A stretch of 64,000 bases of DNA from Berberis thunbergii (lineage: Eukaryota; Streptophyta; Magnoliopsida; Ranunculales; Berberidaceae): positions 310,001 to 374,000 of the forward strand of contig QNQO01000683.1 of assembly GCA_003290165.1 (NCBI GenBank), given 5' to 3'. Positions 23,701 to 37,007 of the stretch are shown one piece after another (within the stretch, counting starts at the first letter, position 1; every line of letters begins with the position of its first letter). A model generated the notes under the pieces. That model was not told the origin of the DNA, searched no databases, and saw only the letters and a program-made list of their open reading frames with translations. The position numbers were made by a program, and so were the translations under genes.

Positions 23701-26700
23701 GTTAAACAGAACCCAGAAAAAGAAGACAAACTTTGATACCTTTACTAATTTCTTGGAAATTTCTTATACAAAGGATATTTTTTATGCTGTATACTCAGGA
23801 AATTTCTTGGAAATGTTACATTTTTTTTGCCCCCTTTTGTCTGCAATCCTGGATCCTCCCCTGGTGCCATTATATGTTTTGTTCTCAGGGCCTATTGTGG
23901 TTGTTGCAGAGTCTAAGAAAGTTGCGTCTTCTGAGTTTCTACAAAAGAGTGAAATGCGTGGATATGTACAGTCAGCCTGGTTAGCCTCACCTGTCTTCAG
24001 GGGGTCTGATAGTTTGGCTCCTGCTGCAATTGCTACGCCTGCATGTTTAATGTCGGAAGAAATTGGTGATAGCTTTGATGCCAATGTTAGGGAAAGTGAC
24101 CTTAGTACCTGTGTTTTCAAGTCTCCTGCTAATCTTAAATTGGCACATATGTCTGGGTATCTTCATGCAAGTGAATCATTAGAGGCGTTATCTTCAAAAT
24201 CTCGTACCACAATGCTCAATCAGGAAGACCGTGTGGAGAAAAACTATGCACGAACAGATCCAAGCTACTTAAAAATTCTTGGTCAGACTCATTCCGGTTG
24301 GATTTTTGGCGCAATAGCTGAGCTGGTTGATAATTCTAGAGATGCAAAAGCATCAAAGTAGGTTCGAGAATGTTGCTTCTTCATCTTTTTTAGTTATATG
24401 TTTAATTTCTAGTTCTCTCACTATTACTGTTTATGTTAACTAATTTTTCTTATTTATTTATTTATTGGGATATATCAGGTTGGAAATTTCTATCGAGTTT
24501 TTATATTCTAAGAAGGATGCAAAAGAGATTCCTGTGTTGTTGGTTACAGATGATGGCCATGGCATGTTGCATGAAGAAATTGTTAGGATGCTCTCTTTGG
24601 GGCGGAAACCACCTGATCAAGATGATCTTGGTCGCATTGGACGATTTGGCATTGGGTTTAAGGTATCTAAGCTAATACATGGTGATGCTTGTGGTTTTTC
24701 AGTTTTTATTGTTGTTTTTGTAAATGCTCTCTGTTTATTATGGTGGATCAGCATAGTTTGTTTTCTATTCCTGTTCTTTTAAGTTACTATGGGTTTATCT
24801 TGCCTTCATATTGATCAAACTGAGTACAACAGTCTCAGGGTGGTATCTCATCCTTTGTTCATATAAAATATGCTTGCTAAATTGCTTACAAATTTCACTT
24901 TTGAATATACATGTACTATTTTCATTTTACCTGTTTATCGTATTCTGTCACCTGTGATCTCAGACTGGAGCCATGAGAATTGGTCAGGATGCTATTGTTC
25001 TTACACAGACAAGCAAATCAAGATCTATAGCGTTTCTTTCACAATCTTTGAATGAAGGAAAAACTGTAAGTTTCCATCATCTGTTTTCCTTTTAAGCTGT
25101 TTTGTATTATATTTAATTTTCTTTATGACTACTAATCATGTCACTTCATATTATTACAGAATCTTGAAATCCCAATTGTGAGCTACTGTAGACGAGGATC
25201 AGTAATGGAAGTAGACACAAATGTGCACTCAGAAGCTACTGCGGATTATCACTTGAAAGTGATAAAGGAGTATTCTCCATTTAATGAGTACTTGATTGGT
25301 GAAAAATTAGCGAAGTTCCGTGAAAGTGTCACCGGGACGCAAATATATATATGGAACTTGGATGAATGGGGTTCGGACTACTGTTTGGAATGGCAAAATC
25401 CAAAGGGCACGACACATGTAGGTGACATATTGATTCGTTCTAGAAGGATCCGATCACGCCCAGGCCAAATTACCCAGAAGGTTTGTAGACTTATATTGTT
25501 ATAAATAACCATTATCATTACCATATCTGTTCAAGGTTTTTAGATTCCGTAGCCATTGGAAACATTTTTTTGTGTGGTTTGTTTTATACGATCTTGGCAT
25601 TCAACTTTATTGATTTGAATATCTGGGTTTCAGGTGCCTTTGGACTATTCTCTTCGCTCGTACTTGGAAGTTATCTTTTTGGATCCACGAATGAAGATAT
25701 TTGTTCAAGGTTCATTGGTAATTGTCTACCTTTTCGGGCTTTTACCATAAAAAAGTGGGCTGAGGAACTGGCCAGGTGTCTGATCGTGCTAGTTAGTTTT
25801 CTGCACTCCAGAACCATTTGTACAATTGCTTAAGACGGCAGAGCTGAAACATACAATTACTCTCTGGACCATGAGTGCATATTATACCTGTTCAACTTTC
25901 CTGTGCTCCTTAAAAAACTTGTTATAATTCTCTAATTTCTTTTTCTAAATAGCTTAACATTTGATTAAGTATTTGATATGTACGTATATTTTGTTTTTTG
26001 TTTTTTTTTTCTTTCTACTTTTAAAATTTTCACAACCTGAAATATGGTGATCCACTTTTTGCGGAGTTGGTACTGAATACAACTACAAAGTTATTCCTTG
26101 AGGTGCAGATACAGCTAAAGGAACACAGGCAATATATATGCACACCTAGTACAAAATTATCATGCTTTACCTTGATTTATAGGCGGGCCTATTGTGGTTT
26201 ATATTCATATCTTTTGTGCAGATGGATATCTTTTGCTTGAAATTTATATTTTTTTCTTCTTATATGCTTGATGGATCTGTGTCAGGTTAAAAGCCATCCT
26301 CTTGCAAAATCTTTGAACAAGACTGCTGTCATCAATGGTGATATAATGGGCAAACCTGTTCAGCTGACTCTTGGTCGTTCTCAACAAGCGTGGGAGCAGA
26401 TGAACTGTGGAATTTTTTTGTACTGGCATGGTCGGTTAATTGAGGTGATCACAAGCTTTCCCATTGTGTTTCCATACTGTAGCTGCTGTTTGGTCATTTT
26501 ATTGTTGAAACTCCCATTTCATTCTGAAGGAAGGAGCATACACATTCCTTTTTTAATTGATTTTAAAAGGGGAGTATTCACATGCTTTCCATGATCTTTT
26601 TAGAACCTTGTACATAATTCAATATCTATCTTACAAATAGCTAGAGTTTTAACTATTCATAAGGAGTTGGAGATAAAAACTGGCTAGGATTAAAGGTGGG

Positions 26701-29700
26701 GAAGATGTTGAGGATTTAGATTCGTTCTCTATGATGGCATGTTTGTAGGATGGAAAAAGAAAGAAACATAAAACTTAAAATGAGTATGTGGAATGTACAT
26801 GTGGCAAAGAGAGAACTTTTCTTTTTCATCCCTCAAACTTAAAATTGTCATAACTAACTACTTAGTTATCGAATTTTAGTAAACTTGGTATCATTGAAAT
26901 GCATTTTTGAAGATATTTTCAGGGAAACCATGATCAATACAAACGCTTAAAATTTAAAATATGAAATTTTTGTATCATACAAAACTCATTGTCGTGGTTT
27001 GAAAATGTGTTTTTTCTAACCGATTAAAATTTAAACCAAGTTTGACCGAAGGTTTTGTCGTGCTAATGGCATGAGTAAGACACTTGTATAGATATATTAT
27101 TGCGACATTTATTGGCAAACTGAACCAAATGGCCTTTTGAACTCCTCTGAAACAAAGGCCTTGCAAAATCAAAGACTGGTGATAAGGCCCGTTCTAAAGT
27201 CCCTTGTTATCTTCTGAAAGTTTATCTGCGGGCTTTTCTAAAAGTTGTCTTCTTTGTTTGATTTTTAAATTTGTCTTTCCTCATCTTTCAACATGACAAA
27301 CAGCACCACTATAATCATATCATGACCAGTTGACTGACTTCCTTATTATTTTCTACTTTGGTTACCATATATTTCTGTGTTTAATTCTTGTCATCTAAGC
27401 TTAGGCTTCATTCTTCTTTCTCCTATGTATTTTTGTTAATGTGAAATTTCCAGATCTTGACATTTATTTCTCTGTTCCTATTCTAGGCCTACAAGAGAGT
27501 TGGTGGCATGGTTCATAATGCAGACATGGGCCGAGGTGTAATTGGAGTAATAGATGTTACTGAAGTGATGGTACTTACCCTTCAGCAAATACTTTTTTGA
27601 TAAAAATATAATCAGTCATGCCATATATTTTTCTAGACTGCATGGTTTATCTAGTAATGGAGTGAATGAGTGATTCTATCTGGACATGAAAGCAACCTGA
27701 TTTGTTTAAGTTGCATATTGTTATGTAATGGCACTCAATTATCTTGGATAAAACTAGGTATGTGAAAAGTTCTTCTAATTGTGTTAGTGGTAGTTTCAAG
27801 TTTGTGTTCTGGTTGATTTGGGCTGATTCCAAGTTTTAGGTGGTATATTTTTCTTTTCTAAGTTGATTCGATAGACCTTGGGTGTTGTTACTACTATTTA
27901 AGTGCTATAAGATGGTTGTGACAATACCAATCCTTCTTGATCAGGGCGCTTTTTTTTTTTCGCTAGTAAAAAAAATAGATACCAAATTCATGGAACTTTA
28001 CATCTCACGATTGGAATGAGAAGAACATTATTTATGTTGCAATTATGTAAAGATATTTAGGAAGTGAAGTAAAGAGTTTGGATATCTTTTAAGGATGATG
28101 ACATCCTACTACTATAACAAACTTTCATCTGATGAATAGTGCCAGAGTGTATGTCATTGCATCCGTGATGATGTTACTGTTCTGCCCCTCTTATTCATAT
28201 GTTCGAAATTACAAAATACCATTTGTTGTTATTTTGGGCCTTTGCATCTATTTAGGCTTTGGCTGTTTTTTGGCCTTTTTAAAAAAATAAAAAATAAAAA
28301 ATAAAATCTGTTTTCTACCGCTCATCTCATATCTCAGTTACATAATGTAATGTAAGTTGGAAATCAAGGCCTATTCTTGATCTGGGCGTTTATGTAGTTC
28401 AATGAGAGTTTTATTGTAACTTCAAAGTAGAGTTTATGAGTTTGGACATTAGTTGGAACATATGTTGTAGTATTTTTTATTCCTTCTTTTTTGTTTATTT
28501 ATAAATTCAATTTGTTCTTGCTTTCAACATTGACTGGTATCGACAAATAGTTTCATTAGTGTCTTTTTTAAAAATAAAATAATATATTGAATTTATGACA
28601 TTAGATTTTTCATTTTTGATCTAGAATGATGGGAAACGTGTGTGGGTTCATAACGACAAGCAAGGGTTCCAGGACTGTGAAGCATATGCAAAGTTGGAAG
28701 AGTGGATTGGTCATAAGACTGATGAATATTGGGATAACAACTTTGATACACTTCAAGTGGTATTTTAATGACCTTATTTATTGTTGCTTTTTATTTTTTA
28801 TTATTTTATTATTTTTTATTCCAAACAAGTTATGTTTCTAGTTTCGACATGAAAAATCGATTTTTTTTTCCATTATACTTCCTTGATATCTCTGTGTACT
28901 TGATCTTTCTTGACACATAGGAGTCATCCGTTTTTTCATCCTTGTACATTTCCTATTCTATGTTGCCATGAATGAATTGACCTATCATCTTCATTTCCAA
29001 ACAGTTCATATCCTGATCTGATTTTCATCAATTAATCTTTGGTGCTACTTGGGAGAGATATTCCTAGCCCACCTCTTAAGGAAAAACATCTTCGTAAGAC
29101 ACAAAAAAACTGAACATTTGACACTCCAATGTATACTTGGATTATCAAATTTTTTCCACATATCTAATTGCCAATGAATTTCTATCTTATGGTTATTAGT
29201 GCTTAAGTAGCAATATCGATAATGAAGATGAGGTTGTAACCTACAGGTGTATAAAAATATTGTAATCTACGGGTTAACTTTTTAACATGCTCTAAAACAT
29301 GAAAGACGACCCATTCACAAACACTTTATCTTTCAGTTAACCAGTCCTTTTAAACCACTCGTCTTACTGACTTCTTGATCTCCTTTGGCCGTTGCTCTTC
29401 TGTTAATAAACTTATATCTTTCCATCATCCAAGCGAAATGTATTTTAGGTTATGCACTATTTATAAAAATAAGCAATGTAAGTAGGAAATTATGAATCGG
29501 AATTTAGTAAGGAGGGTGTCACTCTTATGCCAAAAGAAGAAATTAGAATAACATTCCTCCTTTTAGATTAATGAGGAAGAGGCCAGAATCAATGGTACAC
29601 CAGTTTTTTAACCTGCCACTAAGTGGAAAGTTTCAAATATTGTGGTACTGATGGTCTGATACTTGTCTTGAAAGAAGATTATAACATTATACACCCCTGT

Positions 29701-31779
29701 GCAACTCCTGGTCATGTTCTCTTTTCAGGAATTTCTTTTTGATGTATACGGTTATTACCAATTTTCTTTTGACAGCGAAACTGAAAGCTATTATGATGGT
29801 CAGACTCATATCAATATCCACAAATAAAAGACCAACTTTGAGTTGTACAGTTTCAAATGCCCCTAGATCTCCTTAACATAAAACCTTATCTACCATATTC
29901 TAGTTCTTTGTTAATGGTAAAGGTGGGTGTTGGTGTTTATTTATTTATCTTATTTTTGTCATTTGTCCTTGACCTACTGCCAGTCTCTAATTGTGTCTGC
30001 ACTAGTGTAATGATGAACTAGTTAAAACTTTTTAACTACTCTAGGGGCTGACATAATATATTGTTTTCTCATTGTAATTTTATTGATACAGAAGAAGAAC
30101 AAAGCAAATTATGATCGAGATAACGATTGGGTACAATGTGATAAATGTAGAAAATGGAGGATGTTGGCATCTGGTTATGATAGCTCTGGCTTACCCCAGG
30201 AATGGTAGTTCTCTCAAACTTCTCTAAATGATATAAACTAATAGACAATTCCACCATCTCGTTTATTTTCTCAAGTTGATTTTTGCTGCAATCCCAGACC
30301 TTAATCATCCTGAGCACTCCATTGACTCGATTTGTAGTTGCAGCATAATCATAGAAGCTGTACAAGCACCTGGTATTAGAATGGTGTCATAATAACAGTA
30401 GGTTTACTTATACATAGTGGTGTCTTAGTAGTTGAATTCTCTTACTTAAGCGCGTAGAATAGGTGGCATGCATGGTAGAACATTGTCATGGATAGGGGGT
30501 GCTAAGTGATATGTTTTTATTTGGTACCACAAATGAAGTTAAAAGGGGTGTGCATACACAGCAATTGCCTCACTAGGAAGAATCCTAGTTCTATGCTCCA
30601 CTATATGTACATACACAACAATTTTTTTTACTGATGTAACTGTGATACTTGATTTGTGATGATCAATTGTAATGCTAATATGCAGGTTCTGTTATATGCC
30701 ACCCTTTAATGGGAAGTGTGAAATTCCTGAACAACAAGTTGATCCAGATGTGATCACAGTGGGAGCAAAACGATCTAGATGTGATTCAAATCAGAAACAT
30801 GAATCGTGTGCTGAAGCTGGAAAGGAAGTCAAAAGAAAGCAGGGCTTAGATGGTAAGCATCAAAATTCATTAGAATACTTCGATTAAACTCGACCATGAC
30901 CTCTTTTTAAAAAAATTACGTTACAATGATGTAATAGGGAATTAACTACTGGCAGTAATGCGTATTTGACTGCAATTTTGATGGTAAAGCGAGATGTAGG
31001 GGGGAGGGGGAGGGGGTTGTGGCAAGTTTAGGTAAACATGCACCTTCTTGGGGTTTCAAAAATAAAATTAACGTTGATGAAATTGCTGAGTATGGAAAGT
31101 TTGATGATTATAGACAAGGTTTGGTTACTGCAGTACATATAGCAAAAGGAGACAACTTTGGAATCGATTTTATTTATCGAAAAAAGAGGACAAATTTCGG
31201 ATTTATTTATTTATATATCATGTCATCTGTAATTGAAAATCATACTCCTTTCAAATTAGGAAAACTGAGGGCTGAGGACATGATTCCAAATGGTTAGTTC
31301 TTTGGATCACCACAAAGAAATTGATAACTATTTAATGATGGCTGAGGACATAATCCCCAACTATAGTTCTTAGGTTCAAAAGAACTTGGTCCTGGCTATC
31401 CCTGTAATAATTGTCGTCGCTGCTATTGCGTTATCGTTGCATGATACAGGGATATATGCTTAGGTAATAGCACTAATTAGGAAGCCATTTTTGTTATATT
31501 GAACTTGAGGTAGAGTTTATGGGAAATGTGCATAGCTCGCATTACCCTCCCATACGGACGATTTACACTCAGAAATTATGTTGATGAAATTTGTTTTCTG
31601 GTATTTAAAATGGTTCACAAGTGGAAGCTATAATTTGTTTCTCTGTTACTCATTTAAGTTATGTACTATTACTTTCAGGCGACAGCTCGAGCCAGACAAT
31701 GGAGGAGGCACGTCCGGTATTAAAGAGAATTAGAAGGGGTTCTTTACAAGTTAACATGAAAAAGGTACAAGGGGCCTAG
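17735..31779 (+). CDS. MORC-family GHKL ATPase with CW zinc finger (apparent frameshift)
   Basis: Exons: 17735-17765, 17868-17949, 20534-20684, 20928-21056, 23889-24357, 24479-24662, 24964-25065, 25160-25480, 25634-25717, 26286-26444, 27487-27570, 28625-28759, 30092-30204, 30686-30852, 31679-31779. GT-AG phases agree throughout. Exon 4 is one base short: GEVRF at 20943-20960 and YIRPPN are in different frames. With that base the protein is 770 residues. The GHKL ATPase includes ELVDNSRDA (about 276-284), DDGHGM (312-317) and GRFGIGFK (about 342-349). The MORC S5-like region reaches about 600. A CW finger starts at W657 (WVQCDKCRKWR, then EWFC). A basic tail follows. MORC ATPases compact chromatin and act in plant gene silencing and immunity; CW fingers bind histone H3 tails. 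The first three exons rest on splice phase and one ATG, so the N-terminus is less sure. Confidence 0.88.
19410..19715 (+). repeat. Solo-LTR-like remnant of a retrotransposon (MORC intron 2)
   Basis: A purine-rich CGGGGAGG tract at 19401-19408 resembles a polypurine tract. It is preceded by CTCGAGGACGAGCTTCTTCAA-like text typical of the 3' end of plant Ty3 coding regions, and followed by TGATGCAATTTGG. Within the next 300 bp is TATAAATAAGGCATAGG, a possible LTR TATA box. The 3' end and target duplication could not be fixed. The upstream 200 bp may be residual polyprotein. Confidence 0.35.
21440..21810. repeat. Dispersed CGATTAATC-rich repeat, copy 2 (MORC intron 4)
   Basis: Shares with the 15.3-kb copy the GATTAATC, CGGCGATT and CAGCGATTAATC words, and a following A/T-rich tract containing ATAGGCC and GATTAATC. 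MORC intron 4 is 2.8 kb long. It also holds, at about 22230-22790, an A/T-rich block with repeated GAAATTT, CCGAAAATTT and GGAACGGAAAT words, which is another unassigned repeat. Confidence 0.4.
31019..31297 (+). other. Unrecognised 92-codon ORF in MORC intron 14
   Basis: An open frame starting ASLGKHAPSWGFKNK and ending KLRAEDMIPNG, inside the intron 30853-31678. The composition looks protein-like, but I do not recognise it. The GGCTGAGGACAT(G/A)AT(T/C)CC words near its end recur at about 31339, so the region includes a small duplication. No splice sites join it in phase to the MORC exons. It could be a captured gene fragment or chance. Confidence 0.25.
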
Positions 31780-33105
31780 TGAGTTGTATGCCTGAGTTGT
31801 ATAGGAGAGTCTACCTTGGTCTTGTTTGTCTGTACATAAATCTCCATTTTGATCTTTTTTGGGCCTTGTTTGTGTCATCCTTTTTACCTGGTTGGTTTAC
31901 CAACCAATCTCCTCCCCTTATTTGTTTTTGCTTTTGTTTTCTTTCCTTAAAAATGGGGTTTTGTCGTCATAGATTTGGTAGTTTGGGGGTGTTTGTTTGA
32001 GTTAGATAACTAGAGGTACTAACAGATAAATAAATCTCAAATCTTATGCTGATGTGAATACCTATTTTGACATCTAATCGAAAACCTCTTTCAGATAAAA
32101 TAACAGCTAATCTTTTGAATTTTTAGACAAAATGAACAACCCCTTATAGCTACACAGTATAAGATTTTTGCATCACCCGTTTTCTGCTTTCTAATTTAGA
32201 TAGGGCTGTGATGTCGATAAAATTTTTAATAGTTGAAAAGTGACTTGAAGATTTATAATTGAAAATTTTGTATTTTGTAACATTGAAATAGAAATGGATA
32301 TTTATATCTTTATAAGCCTCGTTGATAATGAAGGCTTATTTGAAATTTATTAATTTGGTTCATAACGTTGCTTTGACGGCAATATATATGTAATCTTGTT
32401 GATTAAATTATGAAGCCAAATGTCTTTTATGTAGGCGTTTGTTGTATATTTTTATAATTTATGTTCCCTAGAGAGATAAATCTCTGACTTATGCGCTTGA
32501 TTATCTTGCTCCTTGACCAGAAAGATTTGTAGATACATATATTAATGTTGATTTTTCAGCATGTTTTTTGAAAAGCTTATGCAGTATTAAAATGGTATGC
32601 GATGGTTAATGCTACAACTGGAAATTGTTTGGGAATGGCATGTTAATACATTAATTTTTCCAACACAATTCTTCAATTTGGATTTAAGGTTTGAGACACG
32701 ATTAAGTGAATCCCTTGTTCCAGATTGAAGGGTAGGATTGTTTGAATTGAATCACATTCCTTGTCCCTGAAATTTTTTTATTTTGAAGGAATTTGAGGTT
32801 TTGTTTGGTTGAGGGGTGTTTTCATGGACATTAAGGAAGCAACTGGGTCCTAAGGAGTTTTTGGTGTGACTTTAAAAAACATCGAAGTGGAGGTGGGTGA
32901 ATCTTTGGTTCCAAAAAATTATGCTTTCTCCTTTTTTGGGGAAACTGTGGAACTCTATTTACTTTCATGCTTCATAAATCGAGCAGAACATTTATATCCT
33001 CTATATGTATAACTCTGTATCTTAATCGAGAATTCAAAAGTGAATTTGTATGTTTGCATGTCCTTCAAACTTTCAAAATTGCCCTTCACATTCTCAGAGT
33101 GTAAT

Positions 33106-33136
<31 letters not shown>

Positions 33137-35850
33137 CCTTACAGCTCTTTGTCTCTATACCCTCTACACGTAAAATAACTTCTCTTAACGTTTTTATTAA
33201 GTAATTACCAAAGACAATATATGTTTCAATTTCAATTTTGAATATGTGCTGGTAATTTTAACTATAAAGGTTAAATAATGTGTTATCATTTTAGGTAATT
33301 TAGTAATTTACTTGAGCAGTGCAAAAGCCACGACCCAAGTGTATTGGCACGGCTGATGCACTAACTAGTATTTATAATAGAGAATTCAAACTAACAAATG
33401 AGACTTGAAATTTGCCATATGGATTTCATTTAACCAATCATGTAAATTTCATTTAACCAAACATGTTCTACTCTAGAAAGAGTTCAATTTATTCAACTTT
33501 TAATGATGAACTCTAATTATGACACTCTGTAAGTAAAGGCAGTACAACTCTATTTCCTTGGCGCAATTGCCTATTTAAATTAGGTTTCAGGTTTGAAAAG
33601 TGGGATAGTAAAGAAAATTGGAAATTTGGAGCATGTGACGTGTGGAAGGTTAACAACCTGTTTCCCCTTTGTCTACTTTTCTGCATATGGTACCTTCATT
33701 TCGTCATCTATTAGACTTGTAAATTTCCATTTTATCATCTCTTTATTTCCAAGTTATTAATATTTGTTGGTAGACTATATTCTAGTCAAGAGCATTGATC
33801 AGGTTGTCGGAAAATATCTTGTACCTTATGTAACCCATTTTTTTTGGGAATTAGTTTATTTTAACTGCAAAATGATATATCTCCAATAATTTCACATTAT
33901 TCTAATTTCACGTTTTTTTTAAATGTTTGAGAAATATTTGAATATTACTATTATACCTGGAGGCTGGAACTATAACACCAGAAAGATCAACATATCAGTA
34001 GGGCTGAAAACTGAAGCATCGGTTCGGTTTTTCACCTAAAACGTGAACCGAACCGACTTAGGTTGGTTTTAAAATTTTCAAACCTAAACCGAATCGACCA
34101 TTAACAAAACCGATTCGAAATCGAACAGATTCTAATTTATGCAAACCGTAATCGAACCGAACCGACTAAAATCGAATCAAAACAAAATAAAATCGAACCG
34201 ACCGACTATTTTAAACATATTATATTATTTTTATATAAAAATATATTATTTATTATATATGTTCGATCGGTTCGGTTTGGTCGGTTAAAATCACATTAAA
34301 ACTGAAAATCGAACCGACCACTTCGGTTTTGAATTTTTTAAAACTGAAATCGATCCGAACCGAATTTAAACCGAACAATTCGGTTCGATTTTAATCGGTT
34401 CGGTCGGTTTAGTCGGTTTGATTGATTTTTTGTTCAGCCCTACATATCAGCAAGGATTTCACTATTTCACAATGTGTGAATGGTAAATTGTTTCTTGGAA
34501 CATTTTTAGGAAAAATTAGCACATTTTTTTGTTTGTAACCTTGTAAGAGTAGTTCTACGCTGTCTTATTTGAATGTCTCTTTTGCGATTTTTAATTTTTC
34601 TTTTGCAATTTTGTAACAAATTAATGTTGTTTTTGAGCCGAGCAAAATGAAATACAAATTTCATGATTCCACAAATTTGTTATGTACAAACTGACCATTG
34701 CCATCCTGATTTCATGAACAAATTAAATATATGTTTTAAAGCATTTATTTAATATGAAAAAAAGTCAAGTTTTGAAATTTAAATAAAAACCAAATTAGGA
34801 GCTCGGGTGCATGATGCATGATTAAAGACATGAAGTGAAAGTCCCGTGGGTAACCTTTCGTTACCATCCTCAGGCTAACAACACCTCATTTGCACCTTTG
34901 TTTTTTTTTTTTTTTGCACACCTAATTCTAGAGGTTAGCTTTTTTTTAGGTCAGATTTCATCTCTCTTTCTTTTTAATTTTTTAATTTTCTTTTTCTTTT
35001 GTTTTCAAAGTCATCAATATCAAGCTAGAAAATGAACGAAGAAGAGATAAGATTTGGGGGCATCCCATCTCAGCTATCTTGATATAATAAAACAATATTT
35101 TTCTATTTTTTTCTTTCTTGATAAAGGAGTGTTTTGAATTTTGCACCATTTATTATTGATTTTGATTTTGATTTTTTCTCTTCCAGCTGTAAAACAAAAA
35201 CTACAACTTGAAGGAAAAAACAAAGAAACTCAAAAAAAAGAGCCGTCCAATGCTGTAAAAGATTCTCCCTTAATGAAATAAAACAACCATTGATTACTTG
35301 CACAAAAAGTGTGGTCCCAACACACATTGAAAAAATCAAAATAATAATAATAATAAAGTTTCTTTATACATCAAAATCTACTTTTATAATATGACCTGAT
35401 TAACACTATTACTGTGTTAATCTGGGTACCTGTTCAGTGGCGGATGAAATTACAGGTCCAGAATATAAATGAAAATAGTCTTTAAGGATTAAAAAAACAC
35501 CACCATTGTATTGTAATTGGTTTCATTTTGAATAATTAATGGATTGGCTTCACATTTTACTAGAAATATGAGAATTTGGCTTTCATATTTTGTATTGCAT
35601 GGTCCAATATGGCATCACATATTAGTTGATCGATCCCAGTCATGGCCAAATTATTGTTGGTTGCATTAAAAACCGGAATGGTTAAGTGATGACAATATTT
35701 CCTGAAATTGAATTTTGTACAACCTTCGTTGAATAACTTTATACATTAGATTACAGGTCTTGATGGAGTCCATATTTTGTCTAAAATGCATTAAATTTTC
35801 ACATTTGTACATCTTCATATTGTACGAAGGATCAATATGCAATTTACCAA
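31780..35850. other. Intergenic DNA between MORC and AHL genes
   Basis: Presumed MORC 3' UTR, then AT-rich intergenic DNA without coding potential. Contents are a possible short MITE at about 31987-32147 (GGGGTGTTTGTTTGAG against a right end AACAACCCCTT), a 27-base T-run at 33110-33136 and the hAT MITE at 33999-34442. Confidence 0.5.
33999..34442. mobile_element. Complete hAT-type MITE
   Basis: A 444-bp element with termini TAGGGCTGAAAA at the left and, on the minus strand from the right, TAGGGCTGAACAAAAAA. The 8-bp direct repeat CATATCAG flanks it exactly (33991-33998 and 34443-34450), as expected of hAT transposition. The interior is built of CGGTTCGGTTT and AACCGAACCGA repeats in both orientations around an AT-rich centre, and has no ORF. 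The two target copies are identical, which suggests a fairly recent insertion. Confidence 0.9.
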
Positions 35851-35857
35851 TAAAGAA

Positions 35858-35874
35858 CACGTGAGAGTCACGTG
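35858..35874. promoter_or_regulatory. Paired G-boxes upstream of the AHL gene
   Basis: Two palindromic CACGTG motifs at 35858-35863 and 35869-35874, with centres 11 bp apart, so about one helical turn. They lie about 0.45 kb upstream of the presumed AHL transcription start. G-boxes bind bZIP and bHLH factors, for example in light and abscisic acid responses. Function here is inferred from motif and position only. Confidence 0.45.
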
Positions 35875-36249
35875 CACAGTCCCTTTCGTATTTACTCGTC
35901 AGAAATGAAATCCACCACCACCAATAAGTCGCGGATCTTTAAGGCTGTACTGTTCCAAAAACGTGAGTGACTAAAAACACAAAAAGTGAAGTAGAATAGA
36001 AGAGACTAGAGTGAAGGAGTAAATAAAAAAATATATCTGAAAAATTTAATTTAAGAAAGTCATGGAGAGAGAGTAAGGAGTTTGTGATGTTGTAGTTAAT
36101 GCAATTAATTAATTAATATATTTGGTACAGAAAGAAAAGAAATTTCCGCCTGCTTTACTTGCTTTTTTAATAAAGACTCCAAACCCAAATCAAGAGAGAG
36201 AAGATTATGTTGAAGAGAAGAAAAAAGTGGAAAACAAAACCCCCAAAAA

Positions 36250-36250
<1 letters not shown>

Positions 36251-36276
<26 letters not shown>
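36251..36276 (+). promoter_or_regulatory. (TA)n tract at the presumed AHL core promoter
   Basis: An uninterrupted (TA)13 run followed by AAAACTTGG and then, from about 36320, a pyrimidine-rich leader (TTCTCACATTTCTCTTCAC). It may serve as the TATA region. The 5' UTR then has an intron at 36459-36976 (GTAAGT donor, TTCAG acceptor) just upstream of the start codon. The tract is also a variable microsatellite candidate. Confidence 0.4.
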
Positions 36277-36280
<4 letters not shown>

Positions 36281-37007
36281 TTGGTTTTATTAATTAAAAT
36301 ACTTGTGTCGAAATAATACTTCCAACAATTCTCACATTTCTCTTCACACCTTCTACCTTTCTCTCTTCGTTATCCCTTTTAAACCCAAAAAAAAATTTCA
36401 TCTCGTCATCCAACTTGAGAGAGATTTTTTTTCTCTGCTTTTTTTCGTTTTTTTACGGGTAAGTTTATCTGATTTTTGTTATCATTTTATATTTTCCGCA
36501 ATTTTTTTTCCTAATAATTCGGGGTGTGATTTTTATTTTATTTTTTTAAATACAGTAAAAAAATCGAAAATTGAGGAGAAATTCTGGAAAATTCACAAAG
36601 GGGTTGACAGATTTTCGTTTGTGTTTTGAAATTTTTTGTATGATTACTTGTAGTTTTGAAATTTTAGGGGTTTTTGTCCGCTGTAAATTTTTTTTTTATA
36701 TTTTTTTTTGGGGTTTTTGTGTGTGTTTAAGCTTGTTGTTGGTCAAGTTTTAGTTAGGGTTTGTTGATTTCGTTGAGATTTTGAGTTGAAAAGCTCACAT
36801 TTTTCACTTAGAACTCTTGGTGAAGTCACATTACTTTGATTTACAAGTTCAAGTAAGGGTTTAGGGTTCAGATTTAGAAATTTGGGGTGTTTTAGTTGAT
36901 TTTTTTTTTTTTGTGTCCGTACAGTTGATCGTATTTACAAGATGATTTTATGTTCATAAAGGTTTCTTGTGTTCAGGAGGAGGAATTTGGTACTATATGT
37001 ATGTATG

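Noticed and set aside
28093..28190. ATGATGA and CTGA motifs suggesting a C/D-box snoRNA in a MORC intron
   Set aside because: Boxes are present, but there is no terminal stem and spacing is wrong for paired C/D and C'/D' boxes; these words are common by chance.
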